64,000 nt of DNA from Glandiceps talaboti (GCF_964340395.1 NC_135571.1:3021611-3085610), one strand, 5' to 3'; shown: positions 1 through 12,051, counted from the stretch's first letter. The notes: generated by a model from the letters alone, not told the origin. A program made the numbers and translations.

Positions 1-370
1 TTTCGTCATGGCATCTAATAGTATGGCGATGTATGAAGCTGTCAACAAAATGGGCGTAAAGGAACCCCGTGCATTCATAAAAGAGTGGAAAATTACTACT
101 TCTAAATCTACTAGATATCGCCAGAAATGCTGTCAACCTTGGTCTTGAAACACTAGAAAATGATAATTTTCTGAGAGAACGGAAGAGGAGACGAATAGTG
201 GATGTCGGGCATCAAAAGATTACTAATCGACAGCGGAAACATTGAAAGTTGGACGGATGACCTTCGAAATATACCTGATGTAGACATGATAAACATATTT
301 CTTTACCTTACTGGTGTCTGTTGCTGGACAAAAGAACGATTAGAAAATTACAAATCTGACAACAGCTTCC
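1..370 (+). pseudogene. Decayed coding-like remnant interrupted by a MITE
   Basis: Base 2 begins an open frame FVMASNSMAMYEAVNKMGVK that stops at 146-148. A second frame starts at about 203 (MSGIKRLLIDSGNIESWTDD) and runs to TKERLENYKSDNSF, where a foldback element enters at 371. The last block (P-D-V..I..YL....WTKERLENYKS) resembles the YL...yTkE.LkayKSL word of SWIM/YqaJ-type transposon proteins common in marine invertebrates. That assignment is weak and the frames are broken. Confidence 0.3.
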
Positions 371-610
371 AATCTGATTAAAATCCGATGTAGATGTTGG
401 CTGATCGTTCATTGCTATTTTACCTTCGTTATTTTGCCTGAATTGACCTTCTTGGTACATGTTTACATTTTTTAGCCTGCCTGATCGCCTCCTCTACGAT
501 CAGGCTGAAAAATGTAAACATGTACCAAGAAAAATAATATCAGGCAAAATAACGAAGGTAAAATAGCAATGAACGATTAGCCGACATCTACATCGGATTT
601 TAATCAGATT
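371..610. mobile_element. Foldback MITE, family 1, copy A
   Basis: Terminal inverted repeats begin AATCTGATTAAAATCCGATG and extend over most of the 240 bp, with the loop near 480-497. It is flanked by AACAGCTTCC on both sides (361-370 and 612-621), a target duplication of about 10 bp consistent with a Mutator-like family. It interrupts a coding-like frame. Confidence 0.9.
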
Positions 611-1025
611 GAACAGCTTCCAGCTACAGTCATTGCAATATTGAGAGTTCGGTCGACAATTACCAAGCCACATGTTTATATTGTAACTGATGTCGCCGCA
701 TACTTAGGCCTTTCTTGTTTATTAGAACAGTGGTGTAGCACCACGGGTGAAATCATAAAACTTTGTCCGGAAAAAAACATTTCATGTACTGGTTATAAGT
801 TGGCATAAACATATGTGTATTGATATACTCAACTTTACTATCACACTTTGGTTAGCTTGCTATTCTTCATTCAGGACCATCAGTGTATAAAAAAAACCCA
901 TTGAAGTCGGCAACGAATCATAAATATTGTTATTGTGATTGATGTACCACACCGCCCACCCCTTCAATGAATTGGCCTTCCATGTAACGTTTACGTGGTT
1001 CACTCATCATACCATGTCTTATACC

Positions 1026-1246
1026 GATCTGATTAAAATCCGATGTAGATGTCGGCTAATCGTTCATTGCTATTTTACCTTCGTTATTTTGCCTGAATTG
1101 ACCTTCGTGGTACATGTTTACGTTTTTGTCCTGATCGGTAGAGGAGGCGATCAAACATGTACCACGCAGGTCAATTCACGCACAATAACGAAAGTAAAAT
1201 AGCAATGAACGATTAGCCGACATCTACATCGGATTTTAATCAGATT
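1026..1246. mobile_element. Foldback MITE, family 1, copy B
   Basis: Same inverted ends (ATCTGATTAAAATCCGATG) and nearly the same arms as the copy at 371-610, 221 bp long. Flanks TCTTATACC and GTTTTATAC give an imperfect target duplication. Confidence 0.88.
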
Positions 1247-2704
1247 GGTTTTATACAAGCTGCAATAACTGTAGCGTATATTGTGATTTTGAAGGTTCTT
1301 TCCTCTGTTTTTGTACCTTTTTCCGTTCCGATGTTTGACTGGAAGCAATCACTACAATTTCTCCAACGGTAACGCAAATGGACGAGGTCACACTGAAAAC
1401 GTGAGTGAGATGTCAGTGTACTACCCGTTTCAAAATGTTGCTACTTTTGGGTTTTCCTCACGTTCGAATTGCAGAGCCAAACTTACGCGAAATATTAGGA
1501 GAACGAGAGGTTAATTTGCTATTTCGTTATTTGATGGGCGATAATGCAATATTATAGCGTAAAGTTACGGGGAATGACAGACAATCTTTAGTCAGTGGTT
1601 ACGATGCCTATAGACTCTATGCTTTGCAACAATGCTCTACAATTTCTGGCCCTCACTTCCGGTTCTAAAACAGCACCCCTAGTGGCCAAACAATCATATC
1701 TTTTATCTTTTCGGGGCTTTTTCGATAACCGGAATACGGCGTATTGTTTATTTTTTCTGTTTAAACATTACTGGGACAAGCCATTAGCCAAGCAAGTGGA
1801 CTTGTTATCAAAGAGTACCAATATTTACACATGTGATGATGGGCTCTTACATAACACAAGTAAACAGCTGTAAAACCTCTATTCGGCCGTCTGCATGGAC
1901 TGCAATTGAGGCAAACCCTATCTCCGTCTTATATCAGTTGTTATCAATTTATTAGGCTATTATAAGTAACGCTACAAACAGCTTTAGAGATGCAAACAAC
2001 TTTTATGACACCCGTTTTCGCCAGGCAAGCCCGCGGGTTTGTTGCACTTGGACCGCTAATGGTTTGTGACTGTCATGATTTGTTGCTGTTCAATTTTCTG
2101 TTTACCTTAATTGGTGACTCGTCTTCCTTTCCAGGCATTGCTAGCTTAGGTGGTCTAATACTGGACAGTGTTATCTTACGGAATTCACCACTGCTGGTTT
2201 TAATCACCATAGCATCAGCATTCACCACTTCTACGACCTAAAAAAAAACCACAAAAACATTCAGAACATAGTTAGCTGAGGAGGCAGGAAAAAGTCAGAA
2301 CGGGAAAGATAAAATTGTTGTATGTGTCTACATTTGTATATCTTGCAGAGGATGATTTATGTACATTGTAATACAATTGCCACATGTGTCTGTCTTTTTG
2401 TTGTTTGCTAGCTTCAGCATAACACACAAAGCGTACCTGTTACAACTTACTTAACATGTAATTTATATGTGTCTATCTCCCTCCAGCCACAAAGTTTACT
2501 TTTCTCATCTCTCACAATGTCACAATACGGCATGTTTTCTCACAAAAAGTAAAACATTGCAAAAAAAAAAGTACTAGTATTGTGTTTTACTGTATGCAGT
2601 TGTGAACGCCAAGAAAACACTAAAATGTCAGCTTGGTTGCTTAAAACTGCAAGAAATACACACAAAACAGCTACAACTTGACCTAAACTCGTAACCTTCC
2701 AGTG

Positions 2705-2992
2705 GGCTTTTCATCCTGGCCATTTCATATAATAATTGTGTTACACAACTTGCCAGCATAGATTTTATCCGAGACATTTCATATAATAATTGTGTTACAC
2801 ACCTTTCCATCATAGATTTTATCCTGGCCATTCATATAATAATTTTGTTACGAATACCTTTTCACTGTAGTTTTTATCTTGGCCATTTCATAAAATAATT
2901 GCATTACACACCTTGCCAGCATTGATTTTATCCTGGCAATTTCATATAATAATTGTGTTACACAAACCTTTCCGGTGTAGTTTTTATCTTGA
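2705..2992 (-). repeat. Tandem array of SND1 exon-9 end plus splice donor
   Basis: On the minus strand, about five units of 54-56 bp follow one another. Each has a GATAAAA...(T)GG(A/C)AAGG core, then GTGTGTAAC, then ACAATTATTATATGAA. The first unit is the genuine end of SND1 exon 9 (codons DKNYTGK and the GTTTGT donor); the rest lie in intron 9. The units near 2912 and in the following copies keep AAG/GT donor-like sites. One copy has lost its donor (AAGTTG). The array therefore looks like local duplication of an exon-intron junction. Confidence 0.85.
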
Positions 2993-5900
2993 ATATCTAT
3001 GGTAGGTGTACTGGCTGTGTAGTCCTTCCAGATTCTTAGTCTTTTGTCCTTGGCAAATCTGCTCATCAAAAAAGAGAAAATTTAGTCAGATTTGGAGATT
3101 CCCACCTCACCAAGCTCTCCCTCAGGCAAGGAAGTTGTTTTCAAAGGTTACAATGAGAATCTATCAAAAACATTAAACAGGATTAGGGTTATTGATAATG
3201 TTCTAACAAGACCTCATTAAATACTTCATTTAGCCAATGAGAATGTACCTTACTGTGGTTCATTTGGACAGTTCATGCAATCTTCCAAAGTTAACTGTAA
3301 TATGGGATTTAATTGGCTATGCATACATGCGAGATTTATGAGAATTGGTCAAATGTAGGGACAGCGACCAAGAGAAAAACATGACATATAAACTAACAGT
3401 AATACAAAACAAAAACAAAGATAGTCGATCAAACCGAACAACTTGCTGACTACACATGATTTAATGAAATTGCTGCAACACTTTGTTAATTAAAAGTTTC
3501 CAACATCAGAAAGGTTGTTATCAGAGATCAATCGAGCGCTTACTTTTCTGCTGCCCTCAACTTTTCACGCCCTTGGGTGACAAGTACCATACTCCAATCA
3601 ATACATCTAGCAAAACCTTCACGGACTAACAACTCAGCAATATTACCATTCTGTAAAAATACAAATACATCATTCATTTCTAGTCATATAGATATATACT
3701 GGGTTTACTCTCGCTACTACATGTTAGACTAGAGGCTTATATGTGGCTTTGAATCTGGAGATATCCTTAGTCTGTCTAGAGGACTGAGAAGTCATGGACC
3801 AAAAATTGTTCATGCAAATAAGTAAACCCCAAACTGTAAGAATGACAGTGTGTATGTATACTAATCTAGAGGCTATCAGAGGCTTGGAATCTGAAACACA
3901 ACAGGATTCTTTGCCCAATCACATTGAACACTGATAAGCATTGCTATTCTTACACAGTGCAGTAAAAACAGGCTTCTAATGAAAATATCACATGGACTTG
4001 ATGATTTTAATGGCTGCTTGACTTATTCTACATCATCACTGTGCACAGCACCTATGTAATTGTTTCTTTTGCATTAGAAGTTGTCTGAGGGTGTGTATTA
4101 AATGTCAAGTTACATGAATGAAACACCAAGCCTATAGCATCTTAGTTGTAAAAGAATTTCATTTTTTATCCTACATTGAACTATTCTAGATATATGATGA
4201 TAGTTGATAGTACTTACTGGATGTATAACACTGCCGATAAAGTTCATATTGGACACTCCTTCTAAGATGACTTTTACATCTCTTTGTAAAAGACGACATT
4301 CGGTGAAGAATTTGGCTTCTTGAGCAAATGGTTCTGGCACTTGTTCAGTACCATTACTTTCTAACTTGAACATTGGACACTGCAAGACAAACAAAAATAA
4401 CAAAGGCTTTATATATAAGTAATCATGATCGTGATTGAGCATTTTGTTAATAACCTTGTTTCCAGAAATGACGTCAGATTAATTACAATCATGATTGTGC
4501 AAATCGAACGCGCCCCTGCTCTATCCAAGGAGGTTAACCAATGTGTGAGGGTGCCCCATCAAGGAGTACCTTACAGACTACATGTACTAACCATAATGAC
4601 TGTAAGATATGTCGTGTCACTCCGCCCTCACTGGCCTGCTCTATCCAAAGGGATTGACCGATGTGTGAGGGCGCCCTATCACTGCATACCTTACAGCCTA
4701 CCCTCCAATGAAAGACTATCATTTTATATTTACAAGTGATCAGAATGCTATAAAAATCAATGGGTTCAAGAGAGTACATGACTAATATCACGTAGCCCTC
4801 CCTGAGATATCTGAACCAAACAACGGACTCACTGCAAGGAACTTAGGGGACCAGTAATACACTAGCACCCCTAGGTTAATTAACTGTGTTCACAGCCCAG
4901 CTAATGCTGGGTGCTGATTGGACAGATAAACACAAAGCTCAGAGAATGGATTAAGCAATTCTCATCATTTCACTTGTACTTCAAAATTTTTTTTTCAAAG
5001 TAGAAAAATTGTGATGTAACAGCCAATTTGCAAAACTGAAGCTATACTTAGGCCTGAAAAAAATTATTTGGTTACAGTTACCGAACCCCACCTAGTTTTT
5101 CACTGCTGACCCTAAACGTTTTTTACGTATTTGAAAAAAAAATTAAAAAATTAAAAAATCATAAAAACTATGAAGTCTCATAAGAAATAGTGAATGTGGA
5201 AACTGACATTAACTTAAAAAGACAATATAAAACTGTTCTTCCAATCTGTAATGGCTGTATATATAATTGAATGAAACCAACAACACAGAGACCATATGGA
5301 AAACAATGGAAAACATAACTACCTGAACTAGACACTCACATGACAAAAACTGTTTAAATTTTTTTTTTAAAAATTAAAAATCTACCAACCCCACCTATTC
5401 TAAAATTGAGTGTAATCGGAATCACACAATTTTTTTCTCAGGCCGTATTAAACTTCACTAATAATCCTATGATGGATACCCGGCAAAAGCTTTGTTGAGT
5501 TACAAATATTTGTTGGTGCAAAAATGAAGTTAAATTTATGAATATTTTATATGAATCCATTCATGTCTGATGGCTTAATACAGTTTACCATATGGTCTTA
5601 TACACAGCATGCTTAGTTTATAATGTAGTATACGTATATGTTGTGAACCATCAATCTGTTTTGGATGTCAAACAAAATAAAACAACACAGTGACACCATT
5701 GTTGAACATATGGAAACTGAAATTTCACCACTTTTTATCCCTTTTTGTAACTGTGGTTCGCAAACATTGGCAAACACTGCAAATAGTGTAAACTTTACCA
5801 CTAGACAATTTTGCGATTTTATAGTCTAAAGCTGGTTCACAAAGACTAATTTTTTACTAATTACCAGACTAGTGCACCATGTTCATGTACAAGAAGGTAT

Positions 5901-8900
5901 TTTAATACAACCACTTATTTTTCCATTTTTGTTTTCCAACAAAATAAGTGAATATTAGTCTGAAAGATTCAGGCGTTCCTTTTGCTTATATAATTTGCCC
6001 TCTTGTGGGGTAGCGAGTGATTAAATAAGCGGACAAACAGCTGAACCTTTCAGACAAAGAGAAAATAAGTCTGTAGCGAAAAGGTCAAAGTTTACAGTAT
6101 AAGCCATAGTCGGGAGACTATATACTCAACTACAGAGGTTGCTGAAGAAAACAAATCTACTGTACAAATAATACTGTCACTATTTTGAGACATGGGTATT
6201 ATGTTTTTAAATTTGTATTGTTACATTTTTTTTCGTGCAAGTCTTAGAATCCGCTGACCGTGTATACCTTCATTTTAGTTCCTGTCTATATTTTCATATT
6301 TTTATGATTATGAACTTCATCTCAAAATAAAAATTATTGCAATTATTGCATAAAAATAAGTCTATTGTACAGATAACAATACTGTCATTATTTTGATACA
6401 AGGGTATTATGTTTTTTTAAATTTGTATTCTTACATTTTCTTGCTTACAAGTCCCAGTGTCTGCTGTGTATACATTTATTGTCACTATTTTCATAATTTT
6501 ATGCCTATGAACTCGTTCTCAAAACAAAAAGCACAGCTGTTATAATATAATTTAATTAATATCATCAGTAAAACGGAGTAGTTGTGAATGTCTTACCTTA
6601 ATACCTGACAACATAATAGTCACTTGGTGCCAAGTATCCAATAAAAATACCCTCATTGTACATCCATCACGAACAAACTCAACAACAGCTGAAATGGAAC
6701 AAATACTCAGTTATAATACTTACTAATTAATATTCAACTTCCATAATTAATTTGGGTGATCAACAGTGCAAAGCGTGTCACAATTTCCTTTAAAAAAATA
6801 GGATTATTTGGGGGAAAATTGTGGCATTTCAGTTATTAGAGTGCTAGGTTTCACAAGCAATTTTGATTAAATAATAATAATAATAATGTTAGTTTTGATA
6901 TAACGCTTTCCACACTGTGCTCAATGTGCTATTACTACCCCACTAGAACAGATCTACATGTACACATGTATAGAGGCACAATGGCCCCCGTTAAGCCCTT
7001 TACTTTCTCAACTCATTAGGGAACATACAATCCATTGTAGCCTTTATAAGCACATAGGATGAATTGCATTTACAATGCAACCTCTATTGTATCTTGCCCA
7101 AGGACTTTAGCCATTCAGGAACAAACGGCTGTGGTGGCAATGCAACCTGCAGATTCCAAGCTGACCACTCTAACCATTACACCATAATGACTTCACATTT
7201 ATCATAGTTTTAGCATGTCGACAGAAACGTTATCAAATGCACATTGCAAAACTAGTCTGATTTACTGGAATCACCAAACCACCAAATATACAGGAATGCT
7301 CTCCTTTGCATAATGTGAAATTATCAAATAATACTTACCATCTAAAGGTTGTTGGTGATGTGAATCAACATAATTCCTTGGGTTGTCACACAACCATTTG
7401 ATGTCTCTCACCAAATGATTATCATCTTTGCTCCATCTACCCTTCCCAGCATTCTTTGCAGCTTCCTCTAACTCAATCAGACGATGTTGTGCATCACTAA
7501 AACAAAACAAGGTTTATGTATCTGATTTGTAGTGATGGTCAAATTACAAAACTTATCAACACTTTCTGAGAATGATATAAAATAACAAGGAACAAAGATT
7601 CTTAAATCAAAATAACATATATGTAGGTTGGCGATATTCCATTCAAAGATGTGTACGTAATTAATTCTGTTTTTCCCCAACTTGTAGTTTATTGTGTGCA
7701 ATCAAATCCCCCCCCCTCCCCCCTCTACCCCACCCCACCCTTATCCCCTTGGTAGAAAGAGGATTAATGAGTTTAAATTTAATGATATCCTGTAACGGTA
7801 GCCATTGGATCTCTATACGCCATGGATATATCAGTGACCATATGGATGAGGATTTGGTATGTATTTTTGATAATCTAAAAACAATTTTATCATGGCTTCC
7901 TATTTGGGAAAGCAGTGTGAAACAACATATGCCAAGTCCTTGTTTGTAACTCAATAAATTGCAAAAGATTACTAAACGTGTAAAATGTTTGTTACATTGT
8001 ATTGTATGTACAACAGCAAATTTTTTACACATTTTTTTTATAGCTTTTTTACAATTTTTGGGGGTCAGATAAGAGATCTCCTCAAGAAATCTAAAACATT
8101 TCAAAGGTCTTCAAGACGTGACACTTACTCATTAGCTTTGATGCCTCCTCTTCTTACTTCAACTAAACCTTCTGCAACGATGGATTCTGTCACATTTTCA
8201 CCGGTGGTGTCTAAAAATAATCATATCAGGTATTGGACCACACACACTTTGGCTAAATGACAGTTTTCAAAGTTCCAATTGTCTACGGTACATGTACATA
8301 TGCACTGTCATTTCAGACACAGTGTGCCCGCTTTGCCAATTTGATGCATGCATCACTGACACACAGTAAGTTATTGTAAGTTGTAACACACCAAACTTTG
8401 GCATTCCTAGATACCTTATTCAAGTTACTGCATGTGGTTACTTATGAAAAATCTTCATTCGTTTTCATTTTTAACTACCAACGCTGTTATTACATTTAAA
8501 ACCAGTCTCTGTACAATGCTTCCATTTGAAGTACAGAAAATGTAACTAATGAATAATGAACAATTCATCAATGCTACATGGAATTGATTTTCTTCAAAGT
8601 CAATCCTATAGTATTCCATAGGATATGCTAAAATTTGATGTTGACTTACCTTTACCGATATAGACGATGCCATATTCACGGCCACTGCCAGGAACACGGT
8701 ACTCAATAGTGAAACACACCTCTTTGCCAACTAGTTTCTTGCGTAAAAACTCACGAGCTTCCCATGCCCATGGCTGATTACAAAGGTATACAAAATTGAG
8801 TTTGTTAGAAACAGGCTCTACCTCACAAATACCACTGAATTTCAACCAACTCAGTTGATCAAAATGCCACGTGAGATATAATGACCTTTTCTTTTGAATT

Positions 8901-11827
8901 GAACCTCTAGCATGAGGTAGAATAATGTTGCAAGTAATTCTCCAAGGGACATACGAGTATCTAAATTTGTTAAAAATCTATTTGTCCCCAAAACACATCT
9001 CATTACGAGACTCTCAGATACAAGTTTGAAAATTTACTATCAAATCTTCCCTAGCTACAATGTAGGTAAGGAGAGAGTGAAATATCATTATTTATTCCTC
9101 TATTTACTACCATTCATTATCAATCAACCTATACAGGATTATTTACAGGGGCACAAGCTGAGTTGATACATGTACAATGTATTTGGGGCGTAGTTTTTGC
9201 TGCATATTTAAAAGGTACTCACAGTATTAAAGTGGCCATATGGATGAGGATTGGGTATTTATTTTGGATTTTGGATTTACAAAACAATTTTATCATGGCT
9301 TCCTATTTGAAATTTCAAAGTGACACAACATATGCCAAGTCCTTGTTTGTGGTTCAATGAATTGCAAATGCATAATAAATGTGTAAAATGTTTGTTACTG
9401 TACATACAATAACAAACATTGTGACATTTTGTGGCTTTTTGCCATTTATCAAGTGACAAACACAGGCTTAGACAATTGATTTTTCAAGTAGGACGCCATG
9501 ATAAAATTGTTTTTTAAATTAAAAATCTAAACTAAATACCCCAATCCTCACCCATATAGTCACTTTAACCATCTCTCTCAATTAACTGAATTCAAACCTG
9601 GTATCAAGATATAACTCATAAACAATCCAATGACATAATTTATCATACTGTACGTATCAAAAAATGTTCAGGAAATCTCTATAAACTATTCTAACGATGC
9701 CAAAGACAATTGCAATGTTATAGAAGATATGCATCAACATTAACAATATCCTGGAATGTGGTTTTATTTATAAAGAATTTTCACTGCAGTAATATGCTTA
9801 CAAACACAGCTTGTGTTATTTCAACAATTAAGATATTTCTAACACACAAATCAAACCGAGTGAAAATATTCTGGCTCATTAATTTGTAACTTACTTCATC
9901 TTTTGTATCAACTTGTCCTTCGATGTTAGGGTTGGCACGTCGTGCCATTCGAGGTGCAGTTACATTGGACAGGTTGAGTTGTCGTTCTGGTGGGGGTCCA
10001 CCTTTGGGTTGGCCTCGGATGATAACAGCATCACCCGATAGAACCTGTAGAGTTTAAACAAACACATTTTATCAAACAACTCTTGGCCTTTACCAATGAA
10101 TAACAGTGCATGTACATGTATGTTATTACTCTTAAAATGGACTTTGGAACTGACAGCTGTCAACCCCTAGTACACATGTGATTGATACTAGTTGATGCTT
10201 TTACAACCACATGGAAAATAGCTTAAAATTTCTTGGACATTCATTGCCATTAATATCAATATGAAAATTATTAAATTTGATGGCTGTATTTGATGGCTGG
10301 CATAAATACAAAACAAAGTGTGCAAATAATTTAGTTACTGTATATAATTAATTACTTCTGTATACATATATTGTATATATATATATGGTATATATATACA
10401 TATACATGTATTGTATATATATAATTGGTATATATATATACATACATATAAATACACAATGTATATACATGTACATGTATATGTGAAAATAACATATAAC
10501 TTAAGTTACATTTTGTATATGTGGGAAGTGTTTTTGTTAGTGTGGCAAGTACATGTAGGTAAAATCACCCAATTTCTCTGTGAGTTTACATGGTTCCCTA
10601 CCAATATTTTGGTATAGAATGTATGGAGAACTATTCCAGCTTTACCAGATTTCCCCCTTCCTGTTACCAGGGTTCCCAGCCCTTCGTACAAACACCGGGG
10701 AAATGTACATTCTGTTTTTGTGGCATTGGGTATCCATTTACACCATTTAAATAAAGTCCAAAAACACATGCATGTAGTCACAAAGTTTATTGTTGTACAT
10801 GAATACATTGTAATTTGTATCCCAAAGTCATTTAGATCCTGGTCTTAACCTTATTCACAATTATCATAAACTCCTTTTTTTCTTACAATATCAAAATTAT
10901 ATTTGGGTATGAATGACAACCATTTTTTATACAAAGGGAAATCTAAATGACACCGAGAGGGATTTCTGGAAAACTTCCAAATTATGACCTTATTCAAAAC
11001 ACCCACCCACATACATGGAATGCCTTCCTGTTTCCAACATAAAGGAACAGACTTCCCTATTATCAATATTTTTTCATTTAAAAAAGACAAATGTTTCAAA
11101 GAATGATACATTTAGTGTAAAGTTAATAGTCGTTTATTAGCTGATAATAATTTTTGCTTTTGCAAATGTATGTTCTTTCCTTTTATCAAAATCAAACTGA
11201 ACCAAAGACATTGATCATTACATATATTATTTGTATATAATTTTCAAAGAATATTCAGAGCTTGTGAAGTCTGAAAAGTATCTCCTGGTGGTGAAAACGG
11301 ACAATCTTTTGAAATACAATAACACCAACTTCTGTGATATGAACATTAACTACACATGTATAACTTAAGTCTTATAGTAAGTTGAAGTGTTTTGAATGGC
11401 TTCATTCATTCATTTATTCACTGATGATGCGGGGAACTGTATTCACGTTTGAAGAAACTACAGTTTCCACTCGTGACGGAAATTAAACTTCTCCAAAAAT
11501 AAGAACCGATATTTGAGCAATTCTCACTTACTGTATGAAATATTTGGACGAGGATCAAATACAAAAATAGAACTCAAGGTCAAGTAAGTGACTTGATGAA
11601 GTTGTCTTTTAAATTTTAAAGAACTTAATTTCAACCATATGGTACGCAGGAAACGAGGAAATGTGCCATTTTCGGGAAGATTTTCGTTTTTCAAACAGGT
11701 TTTACTGTTAATGTGGTGTTTCTCTTTCCAAAGACATAATTTCAGTATTAAAGACAGTACTAATTTGATTTCTTACCTGTTTTACTATGCCACGTTGTAC
11801 GCCTGTTGGTGCTCCTGGAGTAGCCAT
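2968..11827 (-). CDS. SND1: SND1 / Tudor-SN, 5' part (exons 1-9, gene continues beyond left edge)
   Basis: Tudor staphylococcal nuclease is a multifunctional RNA-binding protein (RISC-associated nuclease, transcription co-activator, splicing and stress-granule factor). Nine minus-strand exons join in frame to 1,017 nt (339 codons): 11827-11777, 10044-9895, 8773-8650, 8210-8129, 7496-7339, 6688-6597, 4379-4218, 3650-3544 and 3058-2968. All introns are GT-AG. The start is [17 protein letters not shown]; recognisable family blocks follow, such as [76 protein letters not shown] and [13 protein letters not shown]. The family is about 900 residues long (four SN domains, a Tudor domain, a partial SN domain). 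This fragment covers SN1 and SN2 and stops at the SN2/SN3 boundary, so the 3' exons lie to the left of base 1; I see none of them in 1-2,960. Exon joins and phases were checked by hand. Identity is very sure; truncation is only by the window edge. Confidence 0.96.
3990..4190. repeat. Dispersed repeat family 6, copy A (SND1 intron 7)
   Basis: It shares a long block (GATGATTTTAATGGCTGC ... AATTGTTTCTTTTGCATTAG AAGTTGTCTGAGG ... CACCAAGCCTA) with 30,089-30,310 in the same orientation. No coding potential was seen. Confidence 0.75.
4517..4702. repeat. Two-copy 120-bp direct repeat (SND1 intron 6)
   Basis: TGCTCTATCCAA(A/G)G, GATGTGTGAGGG(C/T)GCCC(C/T)ATCA and ACCTTACAG.CTAC recur 120 bp apart. 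The short frames on both strands here come from the repeat. Confidence 0.7.
5046..5448. mobile_element. MITE-like element, family 4, copy A
   Basis: Ends are TTAGGCCTGAAAAAAATTAT and AATTTTTTTCTCAGGCCGTA in inverted orientation, with subterminal GGTTACCGAACCCCACCTA and its partner CCCACCTATTCTAAAATTGA. It matches 26,245-26,610 (opposite orientation) and fragments at 44,681-44,905 and 46,555-46,612. Confidence 0.75.
5449..6596. other. SND1 intron 6, remainder
   Basis: AT-rich intron sequence. Two related blocks of about 170 bp begin near 6,120 and 6,355 (TGTACA..AATACTGTCA(C/T)TATTTTGA...GGGTATTATGTTTTT), a diverged tandem duplication. No coding signal was seen. Confidence 0.5.
6869..7192 (-). 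mobile_element. tRNA-derived SINE
   Basis: On the minus strand the head reads TGGTGTAATGGTTAGAGTGG (A-box like), then CAGCTTGGAATCTGCAGGTTGC (B-box region, split here for length). A body with CCCTAATGAGTTGAGAAAGT follows, and the 3' end is an (ATT)n tail, seen as AATAATAATAATAATAATG on the plus strand at about 6,871-6,887. This is the layout of a Pol III-transcribed SINE; it lies in SND1 intron 5 in the sense orientation. Confidence 0.65.
7833..8060. mobile_element. Foldback MITE, family 2, truncated copy
   Basis: It begins AGTGACCATATGGATGAGG and matches the left arm and part of the loop of the element at 9,231-9,564. The far right arm is missing, so the copy is broken. It lies in SND1 intron 4, 69 bp from exon 4. 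Confidence 0.75.
9148..9820. mobile_element. Family 3 element, interrupted by a family 2 MITE
   Basis: It begins GGGGCACAAGCTGAGTTGAT and runs to CACAGTAT at about 9,226. It resumes at 9,565 with TTAACCATC...CTGAATTCAAACCTGGTATC and ends AAACACAGCTTGTGTTATT. It aligns to the reverse complement of 20,290-20,648 over its length. Lies in SND1 intron 2. Confidence 0.85.
9231..9564. mobile_element. Foldback MITE, family 2, full copy, TTAA-flanked
   Basis: The inverted ends are AGTGGCCATATGGATGAGG and the complement of CCCATATAGTCACT, with arms of about 150 bp. It is flanked by TTAA on both sides (9,227-9,230 and 9,565-9,568). A TTAA target fits the piggyBac group. No transposase is present, so it is non-autonomous. 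Confidence 0.88.
10350..11100. other. SND1 intron 1, AT-repeat and possible retroelement debris
   Basis: TATA-rich and ACATGTACATGTA-rich DNA from 10,360 to 10,490. On the minus strand, 10,851-11,111 is an 86-codon frame whose middle ([20 protein letters not shown]) faintly recalls the C-terminal part of invertebrate LINE reverse transcriptases. I would not call it without a search. Confidence 0.3.
11777..11827 (-). CDS. SND1: SND1 exon 1 with start codon
   Basis: The ATG is at 11827-11825 and the exon ends CAG before a GTAAGA donor. It encodes 17 residues matching the short N-terminal lead of SND1 before the first SN domain. An upstream in-frame ATG was not needed for the family alignment. 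Confidence 0.93.
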
Positions 11828-12051
11828 TTTGAAAAGACCCAAGCCGCGCCTTGCATGCTGGGAAGTAAGCTCGGAGTCATTTTTTGACCCCAAATCATTT
11901 AAAACAGAGAAAAATATCTTTACAAAATTTAACAATAGCTGAAAAATATTTTTCAATTTTAATTGGAGTCTAATATATTGTAAAATATGATTACATTATT
12001 TCGTTTTCGAGATTTATGGCAAAGTGTAAAGGTCAGGGGTTAAATTCCAAG
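11828..12051. promoter_or_regulatory. Bidirectional promoter between SND1 and the TMEM216-like gene
   Basis: Only 224 bp separate the start codons of two divergently transcribed conserved genes, so the core promoters and 5' UTRs must sit here or just inside the first introns. The plus-strand start lies in AAGATGGCGG, the classical YY1 binding word often found at TATA-less housekeeping promoters; no TATA box stands out. Shared control is inferred from the geometry, not demonstrated. Confidence 0.7.

Noticed and set aside
10851-11111. LINE reverse-transcriptase relic in SND1 intron 1
   Set aside because: Only a faint pattern (N..I.I..K......W...GI) is seen; a translated search would be needed before calling it.
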